From assembly GCA_049288015.1 (NCBI GenBank), contig JBAQGX010000003.1:62001-126000 (forward strand): a DNA stretch of 64,000 nt, in the 5' to 3' direction. Shown piece after piece: positions 25,240 through 33,658 of the stretch. Each line of letters opens with the position of its first letter. Position 1 is the stretch's first letter. Source of the stretch: JAKLIN01 sp049288015. Its GTDB lineage: Archaea; Nanobdellota; Nanobdellia; Pacearchaeales; GW2011-AR1. The position numbers and the translations under genes were made by a program. The notes under the pieces are model-generated. The model saw only the letters and a program-made list of their open reading frames with translations, had not been told where the DNA came from and did not search any database.

Positions 25240-25635
25240 TTATTTCTTAGATTTGAATTTACTTCCTTTAGTTGCACCAACACCTGCGCTTCCATGCTTT
25301 ATTCTCTGTCTTGTTAATGCGAATTCTCCTAGTCTATGTCCAAGCATATTTCCAGTAATTTCAATTGGCTCGAAAGTTTTACCTGTGTGAATGTGAATCT
25401 TCATTCCGACCATTTTGGGAACTACAACCAAGTCTCTACTGTGGGTCTTTATGAGTTTATTCTTAGAGATTTTTTTATTTGCTCTTGCTATAAACTTTTC
25501 AATCTCGTTAAACTGCCTCAAAGTAGCTCTTCTTCCTCTTGACTTAAGGTATTTTGCAAACTCTCTTACATCTAGCAAATTTAACTCTTCAAGAGTTTTT
25601 CCTCTAAATGTAAAATCTTTTTTCTTTACTTCCAT
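25240..25635 (-). CDS. rps19: Ribosomal protein uS19
   Basis: Small-subunit head protein, 131 residues. Archaeal features: FTFRGKTLEELNLLDVREFA, then the core KTHSRDLVVVPKMVGMKIHI and HTGKTFEPIEITGNMLGHRL with GEFALTRQRIKHGSAGVGAT. Located between uL2 and uL22. Confidence 0.97.
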   Translation of the reverse strand: MEVKKKDFTFRGKTLEELNLLDVREFAKYLKSRGRRATLRQFNEIEKFIARANKKISKNKLIKTHSRDLVVVPKMVGMKIHIHTGKTFEPIEITGNMLGHRLGEFALTRQRIKHGSAGVGATKGSKFKSKK

Positions 25636-25636
25636 T

Positions 25637-26341
25637 TTATCTCTTGTATCCCGTTCTCCTTGGTCTTAATAGACCTACTTTTCTTCCTGGAGGAGCATTT
25701 CTCTTCGCGATCTTGCTCTTCGGATTTTTACCTCTTCCAGAACCAAAGTAGTGGTCTACTGCATTTACTTTCAAGGCAGATGTTCTTGGCCAAACTCTTC
25801 CGCCTTTTGATCTTTTAATATAATGTTGTTTTCCTGCTTTCACTATTGGCTTGTCGAATCTTCCAGTCCCAGCAATAACCCCCACAATAGCCCTGCAATT
25901 TTTATTGAATGCCTTCTCTTTCTTTGAAGGCATTAAAACATAAATGTTATCTCCGATAATTTTGCTTACCGTTCCAGAGGATCCGGCTGTCTTTATGAAT
26001 ACTCCTCCATCTCCTGGGCGAGATTCTATATTATAAACCTGTGTTTTTAGAGGGATATCTTTAAGGAGAAGTATATCTCCATATTTATCTTTCTCGGATT
26101 TTTCAAATCTAATATTTTGTCCTTCAACCATTCCTTTGAATGCAGAAATGTAAAAAGTTCCATCTTTATATTTTATTTTTGCTAAAGGTGCACTATGAGC
26201 GAGAGAGTTCATCAATTTTAATACCATTCCTTCTCCTTCCAACTTACTTGGATATGCTAACTTGTATTTGAATGACTGCTTCTTTACTCTATACCTAAGA
26301 CTTCCATGCCCTCTTGCCTGTTGAATAATTCTCTTTCCCAT
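25637..26341 (-). CDS. rpl2: Ribosomal protein uL2
   Basis: Peptidyl-transferase-proximal protein, 234 residues. It begins MGKRIIQQARGHGSLRYRVK and contains YNIESRPGDGGVFIKTAGSS and the C-terminal RSKGGRVWPRTSALKVNAVD followed by HYFGSGRGKNPKSKIAKRNA, including the conserved His of the active-site loop. Its start base is shared with the last base of the uL23 gene. Confidence 0.97.
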   Translation of the reverse strand: MGKRIIQQARGHGSLRYRVKKQSFKYKLAYPSKLEGEGMVLKLMNSLAHSAPLAKIKYKDGTFYISAFKGMVEGQNIRFEKSEKDKYGDILLLKDIPLKTQVYNIESRPGDGGVFIKTAGSSGTVSKIIGDNIYVLMPSKKEKAFNKNCRAIVGVIAGTGRFDKPIVKAGKQHYIKRSKGGRVWPRTSALKVNAVDHYFGSGRGKNPKSKIAKRNAPPGRKVGLLRPRRTGYKR

Positions 26342-26700
26342 TATATCATTCCTAGTTTCGTTGCAACATCTATCGCAGGATTCTTTGAGTTTAATTTAAC
26401 GTAAGCATACTTTTTGCTGTTTCTATTTAGAACTCTTATTTTGTCGACTTTCACATCAAATAATCCTTCAATTTCCTTCTTTATTTGCTTCTTCGAAGCA
26501 TTCATCCCGAATTTGAATGTTAGAACATTTTGTGATTCGATTAACATAACCGCTTTCTCAGTAATTACTGCTTTTGTATCCAAAATATCCTCATATCCTA
26601 TTTTTTCTTTATTCTGAGTTGTTTTACTTTTCTTACTGACTGGTTTAACTAGTTCTCTCTTTATTTTCCCTTTAAGTTTTGCTTTTTCTTTATTTTCCAT
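26341..26700 (-). CDS. rpl23: Ribosomal protein uL23 with basic N-terminal extension
   Basis: Exit-tunnel docking protein for SRP and chaperones. The family core starts near residue 40 (TKAVITEKAVMLIESQNVLT) and contains FGMNASKKQIKKEIEGLFDV and KIRVLNRNSKKYAYVKLNS. About 35 added Lys-rich residues precede it. It overlaps uL4 by 11 nt. Confidence 0.94.
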   Translation of the reverse strand: MENKEKAKLKGKIKRELVKPVSKKSKTTQNKEKIGYEDILDTKAVITEKAVMLIESQNVLTFKFGMNASKKQIKKEIEGLFDVKVDKIRVLNRNSKKYAYVKLNSKNPAIDVATKLGMI

Positions 26701-27493
26701 TTACCCTTTCTTCTAATTCTTTAATTGCCTTCTCAGTATAAAGTGTTAATCTTCCTAATCCACCATTGCATAAATCAGTAATATTCAATTCTTTAGCGTT
26801 CTTTATTTCAAAACTGTTTGAATTTAACTTCTCAGAATTTCCAGTTACAATTAATAATCCCGCAGATTTTTTGTATTTTCTTCCTCTTAATTTTCCTTTT
26901 CCGCTTCTTATTCTCTTTTTCTGCAATCCAATTTCAAATAATGTTTCTCCAAGAATATTTTTCAAACTTGAAATTAAATCTTTTGTTTTTTTGAAGTTTA
27001 ATTCAGAAACGATTAAAGGGAAATGATTTTCTATTTTTTTATCTTCAAGAGTTCTATATTTCTTTTTTAATTCTTCTACTTTTGCAGTGGAACTCAATGC
27101 AGAAATAAATGCAGTTTTCATTTCTTTCTTATTTATCTTTGGAAGTTCAATCATTGATAGTACTTTTGGAGGATGTGCTCTCATACCACCTCTTGCAAAT
27201 GGCACTTCTGCAGCTTCCCAATTAAACTGTTCTCCTCTTCTCGAAAATATCTTTCTTGGGACCCTAGACATTCCTTTTCCATAACCGCTTCTCCATACAT
27301 GTCTTCTATGGACCATTTTTCCTTTTGCTGCATGCTGCTGTCCTGCAACAGGTGAGGGTTCATAAGGTTGTCTTTTCTTTTTTGCTTCTAATATTTTTGA
27401 AATTAAGTCATCTCTTATTCTTGCAGAGAAGAAATTGGGCAAATCAATTTCTTTTATTTTCTTTCCATCATTACCAAGCACCTGTGCTTTCAT
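26690..27493 (-). CDS. rpl4: Ribosomal protein uL4
   Basis: Exit-tunnel constriction protein, 267 residues. The long basic loop QQHAAKGKMVHRRHVWRSGY with GKGMSRVPRKIFSRRGEQFN and GGMRAHPPKV is the archaeal form, followed by the globular part with RSGKGKLRGRKYKKSAGLLI and ITDLCNGGLGRLTLYTEKA. Second gene of the operon. Confidence 0.96.
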   Translation of the reverse strand: MKAQVLGNDGKKIKEIDLPNFFSARIRDDLISKILEAKKKRQPYEPSPVAGQQHAAKGKMVHRRHVWRSGYGKGMSRVPRKIFSRRGEQFNWEAAEVPFARGGMRAHPPKVLSMIELPKINKKEMKTAFISALSSTAKVEELKKKYRTLEDKKIENHFPLIVSELNFKKTKDLISSLKNILGETLFEIGLQKKRIRSGKGKLRGRKYKKSAGLLIVTGNSEKLNSNSFEIKNAKELNITDLCNGGLGRLTLYTEKAIKELEERVNGK

Positions 27494-27494
27494 T

Positions 27495-28442
27495 TTATCT
27501 TAACTCCAAAAGCTGGAAATCTTTCTTAGCTTGTTTTTTAGTTTCTCTGAATGAAGGTGTGATTAATAGTTGTCTTTTAGCAGGTCCAGGAACAGATCCT
27601 CTAACTAAAATATAATCTGAAGTTACATCACCGAAATTTTTTATATTCTTAAGATTTGGATTCTTTTCCACACTTCCAATATCAACTATCTTATTGTTGT
27701 ATATTACTCTTGTAAACATTCCAAGCTGCCCTGCCATAGGGGTTCTATAAGTAACTCTTGCAGGATGCCATGGACCAAGACTTCCGGGTCTTCTTTGTCC
27801 TTTTTCAGATTTATGGGACTTTAATGTAATTCCAAATCTCTTTACTGGACCCTGCAAACCCTTTCCCTTTGTTAGCCCTCTTACATCAATCAATTTTCCT
27901 CTTTCAAAGATTTCGGTAGCAGAAATTTCTTTGTTGAGATTTGTCTTTATGAAATTTATCTTATCCTCGAGGCTTCCGACAAGTGAAACTTCACTTAAAT
28001 CAGGTGTTTTCTTTATTCCTGTGGGTCTTACAAGTGAATAAATTATAACTCTAACATCATCATAATCTTTAACATTCTCAATAGATTCGTGTTCTTTCTT
28101 TGGAAGTCTTAATTTTCTTTTAAGATCCTTATCTAAGTTTTTTGAGAGTATTTCTTTCATAACTTTCCCATTTTTATAGAATCTTACAGATAATATCTTA
28201 TTTTTTGGGCATTCTAAAATAGTCAAAGGAACAACTATCTTTTTTCCTTTAGTCATAGAATCAGGGGTATTATCAAGAGCAAAACCAGAAGACATGCCTG
28301 CCTTGTAAACAATGAACCCTTTCAAGCCTTTGGTAGAATCCTTTTTTATTGCACTCCAGTTTACACTAGGTAAAAACTTACTGGCCCTTTTTCTTGGCCA
28401 AATCTGCAAACTTCCGCTCCTTGGCGTTCTTGGTGGTGGCAT
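27495..28442 (-). CDS. rpl3: Ribosomal protein uL3
   Basis: First gene of the superoperon; 315 residues. Archaeal uL3 features are RSGSLQIWPRKRASKFLPSV, KGFIVYKAGMSSGFALDNTP, TKGKGLQGPVKRFGITLKSH and RRPGSLGPWHPARVTYRTPM, the last reaching the peptidyl-transferase centre. A TATA-like element near 28507-28520 would leave a leader of about 45 nt. Confidence 0.97.
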   Translation of the reverse strand: MPPPRTPRSGSLQIWPRKRASKFLPSVNWSAIKKDSTKGLKGFIVYKAGMSSGFALDNTPDSMTKGKKIVVPLTILECPKNKILSVRFYKNGKVMKEILSKNLDKDLKRKLRLPKKEHESIENVKDYDDVRVIIYSLVRPTGIKKTPDLSEVSLVGSLEDKINFIKTNLNKEISATEIFERGKLIDVRGLTKGKGLQGPVKRFGITLKSHKSEKGQRRPGSLGPWHPARVTYRTPMAGQLGMFTRVIYNNKIVDIGSVEKNPNLKNIKNFGDVTSDYILVRGSVPGPAKRQLLITPSFRETKKQAKKDFQLLELR

Positions 28443-28528
28443 TTATCAATATGTTAGCGAAGAACATTTTAACTTACCCTGGAATATATTCTATGAGAAA
28501 TCATCCTTTTTAAAGGTTTTTGATTAAT

Positions 28529-28858
28529 TTAGATTCCCTTGAAGAAATTTACTATCCTTTCCCATAATAACTCTGGAGTCAAATTAAATTGATTTGGAAA
28601 TAAACATTTGAAAGTTCCATCTCCGTCTGGATCAGGGCCGCATACTGTTCCATTTGAGCATATGAGGGGAGAATAATCATATCCTGTTCCGTTTGCAGCA
28701 CAATGAACTACTGCACTTTTATTAGAATTGCAACTCAGAGTATATCGAATACAACTTATACCCTCTTCTTTTGGTTCAGTAGCTTTGAGAATTAAGAAAA
28801 TTGAAAAAACAACAATGAAAATTCCAATCATTAAATAGAATAAATTCTTCTTTTTCAT
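28529..28858 (-). CDS. Small single-pass membrane protein with Cys-containing outer domain, unknown function
   Basis: A 109-residue protein with basic start MKKKNLFYLM, one hydrophobic helix (about 6-25) and an exterior part with six cysteines (SCIRYTLSCNSNKSAVVHCA, then ICSNGTVCGPDPDGDGTFKC) that could form disulfides, plus N-glycosylation sequons NGT and NLT. No family is recognised. It lies downstream of the uL3 promoter region in the same orientation but has its own upstream AT-rich element near 28887. Confidence 0.6.
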   Translation of the reverse strand: MKKKNLFYLMIGIFIVVFSIFLILKATEPKEEGISCIRYTLSCNSNKSAVVHCAANGTGYDYSPLICSNGTVCGPDPDGDGTFKCLFPNQFNLTPELLWERIVNFFKGI

Positions 28859-28890
28859 GAGATTAATAGTTACTTGTTACCAATAAATAT

Positions 28891-29598
28891 TTATGCCTCA
28901 AATTCTATCTCTTTCTTTATCTTTTCTCCATCAATTTCAGCTTCTCTAATTATCTTTCCCTTTCTCTTTGATTCCTCCCTAACTAACAGGAAGTCGCTTG
29001 ATTTTTTCAAGTTTTCAGGTACTTCAATACTATCAATTACAAATGTATGTGATATATCAGCTCTTTTGAAATCAGATTTCTCAAATACGAAACCTCTTCC
29101 TATTTTTTCATCTGTTGTAACAATTTTACAAAAATCGCCCTTAGGTTTTTCATCATCTTTACTCTTTGGTTTTCCTGACTTTGGTGCTTTTGGTTTTACT
29201 TTTAATTCAGTATCTTCAATTTTGAAACTTAGTCCAAAAAATGCTTTTGGAAACTCATCAATTAATTTTATTATTTCATTTCCGGTCATTTCCTTATTAA
29301 TTATATAACTCTTGACCCCCTGAAATTGTTTTTTACTATTAAAATCAAGTTTTCCAGTTAAATCAAATGTTGAGATAACAGCTCCAGTAAAAACTGTCTT
29401 CTTATCTCCCAATTTTTGAGCTACTTCTCTTACAAGTTCATTTGCAAACTCTGCACTTGTTGTGATAGAGTATTTATTCCCTGATTTTTTTGCATTGATC
29501 AAAGCTCGGTTTCCAAAAGTTCCTCTGCTAAATTTTTGAAATTGCAAGTGAACTAAGTTATCTGTTTCCTTCAAAAAAATCTTTTCTATGAAATTCAT
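28891..29598 (-). CDS. Conserved-looking cytosolic protein, unknown function
   Basis: A 235-residue soluble protein with no signal peptide. The first half (about 1-125) is a mixed alpha/beta domain including RGTFGNRALINAKKSGNKYS and VREVAQKLGDKKTVFTGAVI; a Lys/Pro-rich linker follows (KPKAPKSGKPKSKDDEKPKG), then a beta-rich domain with FVIDSIEVPENLKKSSDFLL. Divergent from the AI-2E permease with a TATA element at 29621-29629, 27 nt upstream. I do not recognise a family; the layout suggests a nucleic-acid or protein-binding adaptor, without proof. Confidence 0.6.
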   Translation of the reverse strand: MNFIEKIFLKETDNLVHLQFQKFSRGTFGNRALINAKKSGNKYSITTSAEFANELVREVAQKLGDKKTVFTGAVISTFDLTGKLDFNSKKQFQGVKSYIINKEMTGNEIIKLIDEFPKAFFGLSFKIEDTELKVKPKAPKSGKPKSKDDEKPKGDFCKIVTTDEKIGRGFVFEKSDFKRADISHTFVIDSIEVPENLKKSSDFLLVREESKRKGKIIREAEIDGEKIKKEIEFEA

Positions 29599-29640
29599 AG
29601 AGACTATTGTTTAATTTGTCTTTTAAATTTTACCTAAAAA

Positions 29641-29651
29641 CCTTTATAAAT
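29641..29651 (+). promoter_or_regulatory. TATA box for the AI-2E permease gene
   Basis: CCTTTATAAAT lies inside a longer open frame beginning at 29607 and about 33 nt before ATG 29679, so transcription starts after the upstream ATG and 29679 is the real start. Confidence 0.6.
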
Positions 29652-29678
29652 TTAGAACAGCTTTATAACGGAAGAAAG

Positions 29679-30695
29679 ATGGAAGATAATAAGATAGTTA
29701 TACTTGTTGTGTTAGCAGTGTTAGCAGTCTTATCTTTTTTTATATTGCAACCAGTATTGATGTCTATAATATTTGGATTTGTTCTAGTTTTTATTTGTGC
29801 TCCCCTCTATAATTTAATTCATAAGAAAATTAAATCAAAAAATTTGTCAGCCTCAATAATAACTCTTCTGTTGTTAATTGTGATAGTAGTCCCTCTAATT
29901 TTTTTAATTCCTGCAGTGGTCAATGAGGTAATTAAAATATACACCTTTGCTGAGAATATAGATTTTGTAACTCCCATTGAAAAATTACTTCCAACAATGT
30001 CTCAGTCAGGAGCCTTATCTGCCGAAGTTGATTCAATTTTACATTCTTTTATAACTAAGCTCACAACAGGAATGATTGACTCTGTTTCTAACTTTTTGGT
30101 TGACTTGCCAATAATTTTATTACAACTTACGGTAGTATTATTCACTTTCTTTTTTGTTATGAGAGACAAAGAAGAGATTATATTATACTTAAAGTCTATT
30201 CTTCCATTCTCAAAAGAAGTTCAAGAGAAGTTGCTTAAAGCAACAGGAGATGTTACTGTATCAGTTTTATATGGACAAATCGTGGTTGGTTTGATTACAG
30301 GCGCAATAGCAGGAGTAGGATTCTTCTTGTTTGGGATTCCAAATGCCCTATTTTTTATGATACTTGTTATAATCGCAGGAGTCTTACCTGTTATAGGTGC
30401 ACCAATTATTTGGGTTCCAATGGTTATTTACCTGCTTGTAACTGGAAACACTGTTGCTACTCTCGGTGTTACTATATTTGGAATTGCATCCATAATTGTT
30501 GAAAATTTACTTAGACCTTTATTAATCTCAAAAAGATTAATGATAAATTCCTTGCTTGCCTTGCTTGGGACAATTGGAGGACTACTGCTATTTGGAGTTT
30601 TGGGGCTTCTTCTTGGACCACTTATAATTGCTTATTTTGCAATATTTTTGGAAATCTATAGGAACAAAAAGTTCTCAGGATTAATTGTAAGGTAG
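29679..30695 (+). CDS. AI-2E family transporter (PerM/YdiK-like membrane protein)
   Basis: Integral membrane protein with about eight helices; family members act in solute or sodium/proton export, and the quorum-signal name is historical. Start MEDNKIVILVVLAVL at 29679 is set by the promoter. Typical segments are a helix pair (about 5-45), the extracytosolic stretch with LLPTMSQSGALSAEVDSILH, the FFFVMRDKEEIILYLKSILP motif (about 155-175) and GALAGVGFFLFGIPNALFF-like GAIAGVGFFLFGIPNALF with FGVLGLLLGPLIIAYF near the end. Length (338) is normal. Confidence 0.87.
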   Translation: MEDNKIVILVVLAVLAVLSFFILQPVLMSIIFGFVLVFICAPLYNLIHKKIKSKNLSASIITLLLLIVIVVPLIFLIPAVVNEVIKIYTFAENIDFVTPIEKLLPTMSQSGALSAEVDSILHSFITKLTTGMIDSVSNFLVDLPIILLQLTVVLFTFFFVMRDKEEIILYLKSILPFSKEVQEKLLKATGDVTVSVLYGQIVVGLITGAIAGVGFFLFGIPNALFFMILVIIAGVLPVIGAPIIWVPMVIYLLVTGNTVATLGVTIFGIASIIVENLLRPLLISKRLMINSLLALLGTIGGLLLFGVLGLLLGPLIIAYFAIFLEIYRNKKFSGLIVR

Positions 30696-30767
30696 GAATA
30701 ATAATAGTGGATTATATAAGATTAAATCTTACTTAAATTTTTAAACTTTTATTGTCTTGTAAACAGC

Positions 30768-31049
30768 ATGGGAGAAGGATATAGAAGAAGTTTTATAGAC
30801 CACTTAAAGAGAACTTTATCTAAAGGATATAAAGAGGATTCTCTCAGGTGGGCTCTGATAAATCAGGGATATGCAGATGTTATTATTAATAAGGCAATGG
30901 AGCAAGCAAAAAAAGAACTTGCAGAAGAGGAAAAAGAAAGACTGGAGAAAGAAAAGCCAAAGATAACTTACAAGATATATGATGAGAATAATAGGCCTGT
31001 AAAGTTAAGCAAAAGACCTTTCTGGAGAAGAATTTTAAGATTAAAATAA
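30768..31049 (+). CDS. Small basic cytosolic protein, unknown function
   Basis: A 93-residue protein with a helical N-terminal domain (RRSFIDHLKRTLSKGYKEDS then LRWALINQGYADVIINKAME) that resembles a UBA-like three-helix fold in length and spacing, followed by a charged helix rich in Glu and Lys, and a basic end PFWRRILRLK that could touch membrane or RNA. A TTTTTAAAC-type element about 27 nt before the ATG acts as promoter. No function can be assigned. Confidence 0.6.
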   Translation: MGEGYRRSFIDHLKRTLSKGYKEDSLRWALINQGYADVIINKAMEQAKKELAEEEKERLEKEKPKITYKIYDENNRPVKLSKRPFWRRILRLK

Positions 31050-31090
31050 TTCCAAAACTTTTTTAACGGGACTTTATTTTAAGAAGTATT

Positions 31091-31171
31091 GCCGACATGC
31101 GGAGAATGGTATTCCACCTGGTTTGAGCCCAGGACCTTTATGGTATCCAGGTTCGATTCCTGGTGTCGGCG
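31091..31171 (+). tRNA. tRNA-Ser (anticodon TGA)
   Basis: Acceptor GCCGACA/TGTCGGC, D-arm GGAG-AATGGTA-TTCC, anticodon arm CCTGG-TTTGAGC-CCAGG giving anticodon TGA (loop positions 34-36), variable region of 13 nt with a short ACC/GGT stem, and T-arm CCAGG-TTCGATT-CCTGG. Discriminator is G (31171), as expected for archaeal tRNA-Ser. The linker between acceptor and D-stem is TGC, one base longer than usual. CCA is not encoded. Confidence 0.88.
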
Positions 31172-31219
31172 TCCTTTTATTTAAACAATTCAAAGATAGA
31201 CTTCCCTAGTAATATCATT

Positions 31220-33151
31220 TCATTCAAATTCTCTTAGTACTCTAATATCTGGACTAAGTAGAAAAATATGGTCCTCCTTGTATCTTAGACCTCTATAGAC
31301 TTTTTGTAATAGTTCTCTCTTTGATTTATCTCTGTAAAATTCCCAGTATTGATTTGGGTTTGTCAATTTTAATATTTTCCAAAATGGTTCATCCGGACTA
31401 GGATTTGGATATTTCGTGAAAACTATGCTATTACATTGTTCACCCGGAAAATCAACTCCTCTTGCGCATTTTGTAGTAAATAAAATATTAATAGCCCCTT
31501 CCTTAAATTTTTCAATTATAATTCCTTCTTTGTCTTCCTTCTGCTTCTCTTTTAGTTCATCTCTACTGATTAAAGAATCTAATTTTAGATGTTCAATTTC
31601 ATAATCATTTGGTAAATCATAAAATGCGCTGACATGAACTAATATTGGTTTCTTTGCAATTTTTACGCATTTATTCAGCGCCTCAAGGTAATTTTCTCTT
31701 GTATATCTTTTAGTCATAAAATTTTCATATTTACAATCAAATTCTAAACCTGTTCTCGTAACATCAATTGTTCCGGGTTGTTTTGTCTCAGCATCAACAA
31801 TCTTAAAATTTTCAAGACCAAAAATATCTTTTAGAATAGTTTCAGAGTGCAAAGTTCCAGACATTAATACTAGGACTTTATTTTTGTTAATCATCTCGTG
31901 AAATTTTTTGGATAGATTTGTAGTCACAATAGTTGCAATAAGGTTATTTTCTTTTCTTGAAAAAATTATATATGATTCATCAAAGAAATCTTCAAACATT
32001 TTAACCGTTTCCTTAATTTCAAATAAATAACTTTCTTCATCTATTTCTTCGGAAAATTCTTTTGAATCATTAATAACTTTGAACAGATCATATATCCCTG
32101 TTTTTTTTAAAGGAATCACATTTCTTGATAAAACTGAATCATTGGCTTCTTTGTTCATTTTTATATAACTAATAATTTTATTTAATTCCTCAACAATTTC
32201 ATGGTGATTCTCTTTCATTCCAAGAAATTGCGCTAGAGAATTTTGCATTCTGTCTAAGTTTATATGCCTCTCATTTGTAAAGCTATCCAGAAACTCATCA
32301 CATTCGTCTATAATTTCTACTTCAGTCAAAGGCTTCCTGCTAAGTGCAGATTCTAGTTTGTATTTTAAAGAATTAAATACTATTATATCTGAATCAATAT
32401 AAGAATTGAATTGTTCATAAAATCCACATCCAGGCTTTCTTTGATATATAATAAATGTCGTATTATTTAATCCCATATAACTTCTTTTGTTGGTATAATC
32501 TAAATTTTTTAAATCATAAACATCCGGAAGAACGGGGCTCCAATAAGGACATACACTTGCTAATGGAAGTCTCTTAACATCTTGAATATTAATAATATTT
32601 GAAGTATTGATATGCTTGTTCTGTTTAAGATATTCTATTATTTTCTTGAAATTCTTTTCTTTTATCTCGATCTTGCAAGGAATTTCCCAATTATCTGCGG
32701 ACCTATCTCTTTTTTTCCTCTCTTCAATTTCTTCTTTTTTAAATTCAAAAATATCATTTAATTTTGAATTAATCTCTCTTCTTATCTTGGGGATTGCAGA
32801 TTCATTTGTTCTTATAAAAGCACATTCATGGTTATTCCTTCCAGTTATAACACTTATCTTTAATTTATCTTCATTATTTTCTTTAAGGATATATTTTTTA
32901 TTTTCATAATCCTTTTTGTATTGATTTTGAAGACTCTTTCCTGGAACGATAATTGAAGTTTTACCCAAATGTCTTGCAATATTCAATGCTATTGCACTCT
33001 TTCCAGTACCACACATACCTCTTATAAAAATTACTTTTGTACCCTTTTTTACCAATTCAATAACTTCATTTACAACTTCTTCTTGGTTTTTCCCATTTGA
33101 AAATTTTAAGGGTTCTAGAAATTTTGAATCTTCATATAAACTCCATGACAT
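31220..33151 (-). CDS. XPD/Rad3/DinG-like superfamily 2 helicase with probable Fe-S cluster
   Basis: ATP-dependent 5'-3' DNA helicase family, 643 residues. Walker A is GMCGTGKSA (45-53); the DEAH-type box is IIDECDEFLDSF; the C-terminal half has LVLMSGTLHSE, LFTTKCARGVDFPGEQC (motif V region) and QKVYRGLRYKED (motif VI). Four cysteines between motifs I and II (HECAF, PCKIE, VCPYW and PGCGF) are placed as in the XPD 4Fe-4S domain. Role is likely repair or replication-fork processing. It lies between two tRNA genes. Confidence 0.87.
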   Translation of the reverse strand: MSWSLYEDSKFLEPLKFSNGKNQEEVVNEVIELVKKGTKVIFIRGMCGTGKSAIALNIARHLGKTSIIVPGKSLQNQYKKDYENKKYILKENNEDKLKISVITGRNNHECAFIRTNESAIPKIRREINSKLNDIFEFKKEEIEERKKRDRSADNWEIPCKIEIKEKNFKKIIEYLKQNKHINTSNIINIQDVKRLPLASVCPYWSPVLPDVYDLKNLDYTNKRSYMGLNNTTFIIYQRKPGCGFYEQFNSYIDSDIIVFNSLKYKLESALSRKPLTEVEIIDECDEFLDSFTNERHINLDRMQNSLAQFLGMKENHHEIVEELNKIISYIKMNKEANDSVLSRNVIPLKKTGIYDLFKVINDSKEFSEEIDEESYLFEIKETVKMFEDFFDESYIIFSRKENNLIATIVTTNLSKKFHEMINKNKVLVLMSGTLHSETILKDIFGLENFKIVDAETKQPGTIDVTRTGLEFDCKYENFMTKRYTRENYLEALNKCVKIAKKPILVHVSAFYDLPNDYEIEHLKLDSLISRDELKEKQKEDKEGIIIEKFKEGAINILFTTKCARGVDFPGEQCNSIVFTKYPNPSPDEPFWKILKLTNPNQYWEFYRDKSKRELLQKVYRGLRYKEDHIFLLSPDIRVLREFE

Positions 33152-33196
33152 AGTTTATTAAAAATTATAAAAGGGTTATAATCTTTTGGATTCCAA

Positions 33197-33269
33197 AGCC
33201 TCAGGAGGGTCTTGAACCCCCGACCTCTGCTTTACGAAAGCAGCACTCTACCAGCTGAGCTACTGAGGC
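33197..33269 (-). tRNA. tRNA-Thr (anticodon CGT)
   Basis: On the minus strand: acceptor GCCTCAG/CTGAGGC, D-arm GCTC...GAGT, anticodon arm CTGCT-TTCGTAA-AGCAG (anticodon CGT), variable AGGTC, T-arm GGGGG-TTCAAGA-CCCTC, discriminator T, which fits archaeal tRNA-Thr. No intron and no encoded CCA. Confidence 0.95.
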
Positions 33270-33356
33270 AGATATATACTATCTACAGATAGCTGGTGTT
33301 TAAAATTTTTTAGAAAAAGTTCTAACTAGGAAATAAGGCCTGTCTTTTAGAATATT

Positions 33357-33363
33357 AAAAAAA
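33357..33363 (-). terminator. Poly-T terminator after the L12 gene
   Basis: Two bases past the aL12 stop codon the minus strand reads seven consecutive T residues, the usual archaeal intrinsic termination signal, closing the L1-L10-L12 operon. Confidence 0.5.
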
Positions 33364-33364
33364 T

Positions 33365-33658
33365 TTAACCGAATAATGCAGACAGACCCTCTGCTGCGCT
33401 TTCATGTTTCTCTTCCTTTGGCTCTTCTTTCTTTTCTTTTGCACCGTGTTCAGCACCGCTTGGTGCAGGTGTACTTGCAACTAAGCTTGCGCTCTCAAGT
33501 TCTTTGTCAATGTTTATGCCTTTAAGGCTTGCAACCAAAGACTTAACTTGTGATTCGTCAACATGTGCTCCTGTTGATTCAACAACCTTTTTTACATGTT
33601 CTTCGCTTACTTCTTTGCCAAGTTTGTGCAATAAAAGAGCCGCATATAAATACTCCAT
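33365..33658 (-). CDS. rpl12: Ribosomal protein P1/aL12 (stalk)
   Basis: Acidic stalk protein recruiting translational GTPases; 97 residues. Helical dimerisation domain MEYLYAALLLHKLGKEVSEE (1-20) and following, a flexible Ala/Pro/Glu/Lys hinge (about 62-85) and the short conserved factor-binding tail GLSALFG. Its start overlaps the uL10 stop by one base. Confidence 0.96.
   Translation of the reverse strand: MEYLYAALLLHKLGKEVSEEHVKKVVESTGAHVDESQVKSLVASLKGINIDKELESASLVASTPAPSGAEHGAKEKKEEPKEEKHESAAEGLSALFG

Noticed and set aside
31091..31171. tRNA-Leu (anticodon GAG) reading of the tRNA gene
   Set aside because: With a 7-base loop closed by CCTGG/CCAGG the anticodon is TGA and position 37 is G; GAG would put C at 37. 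G73 also supports serine.
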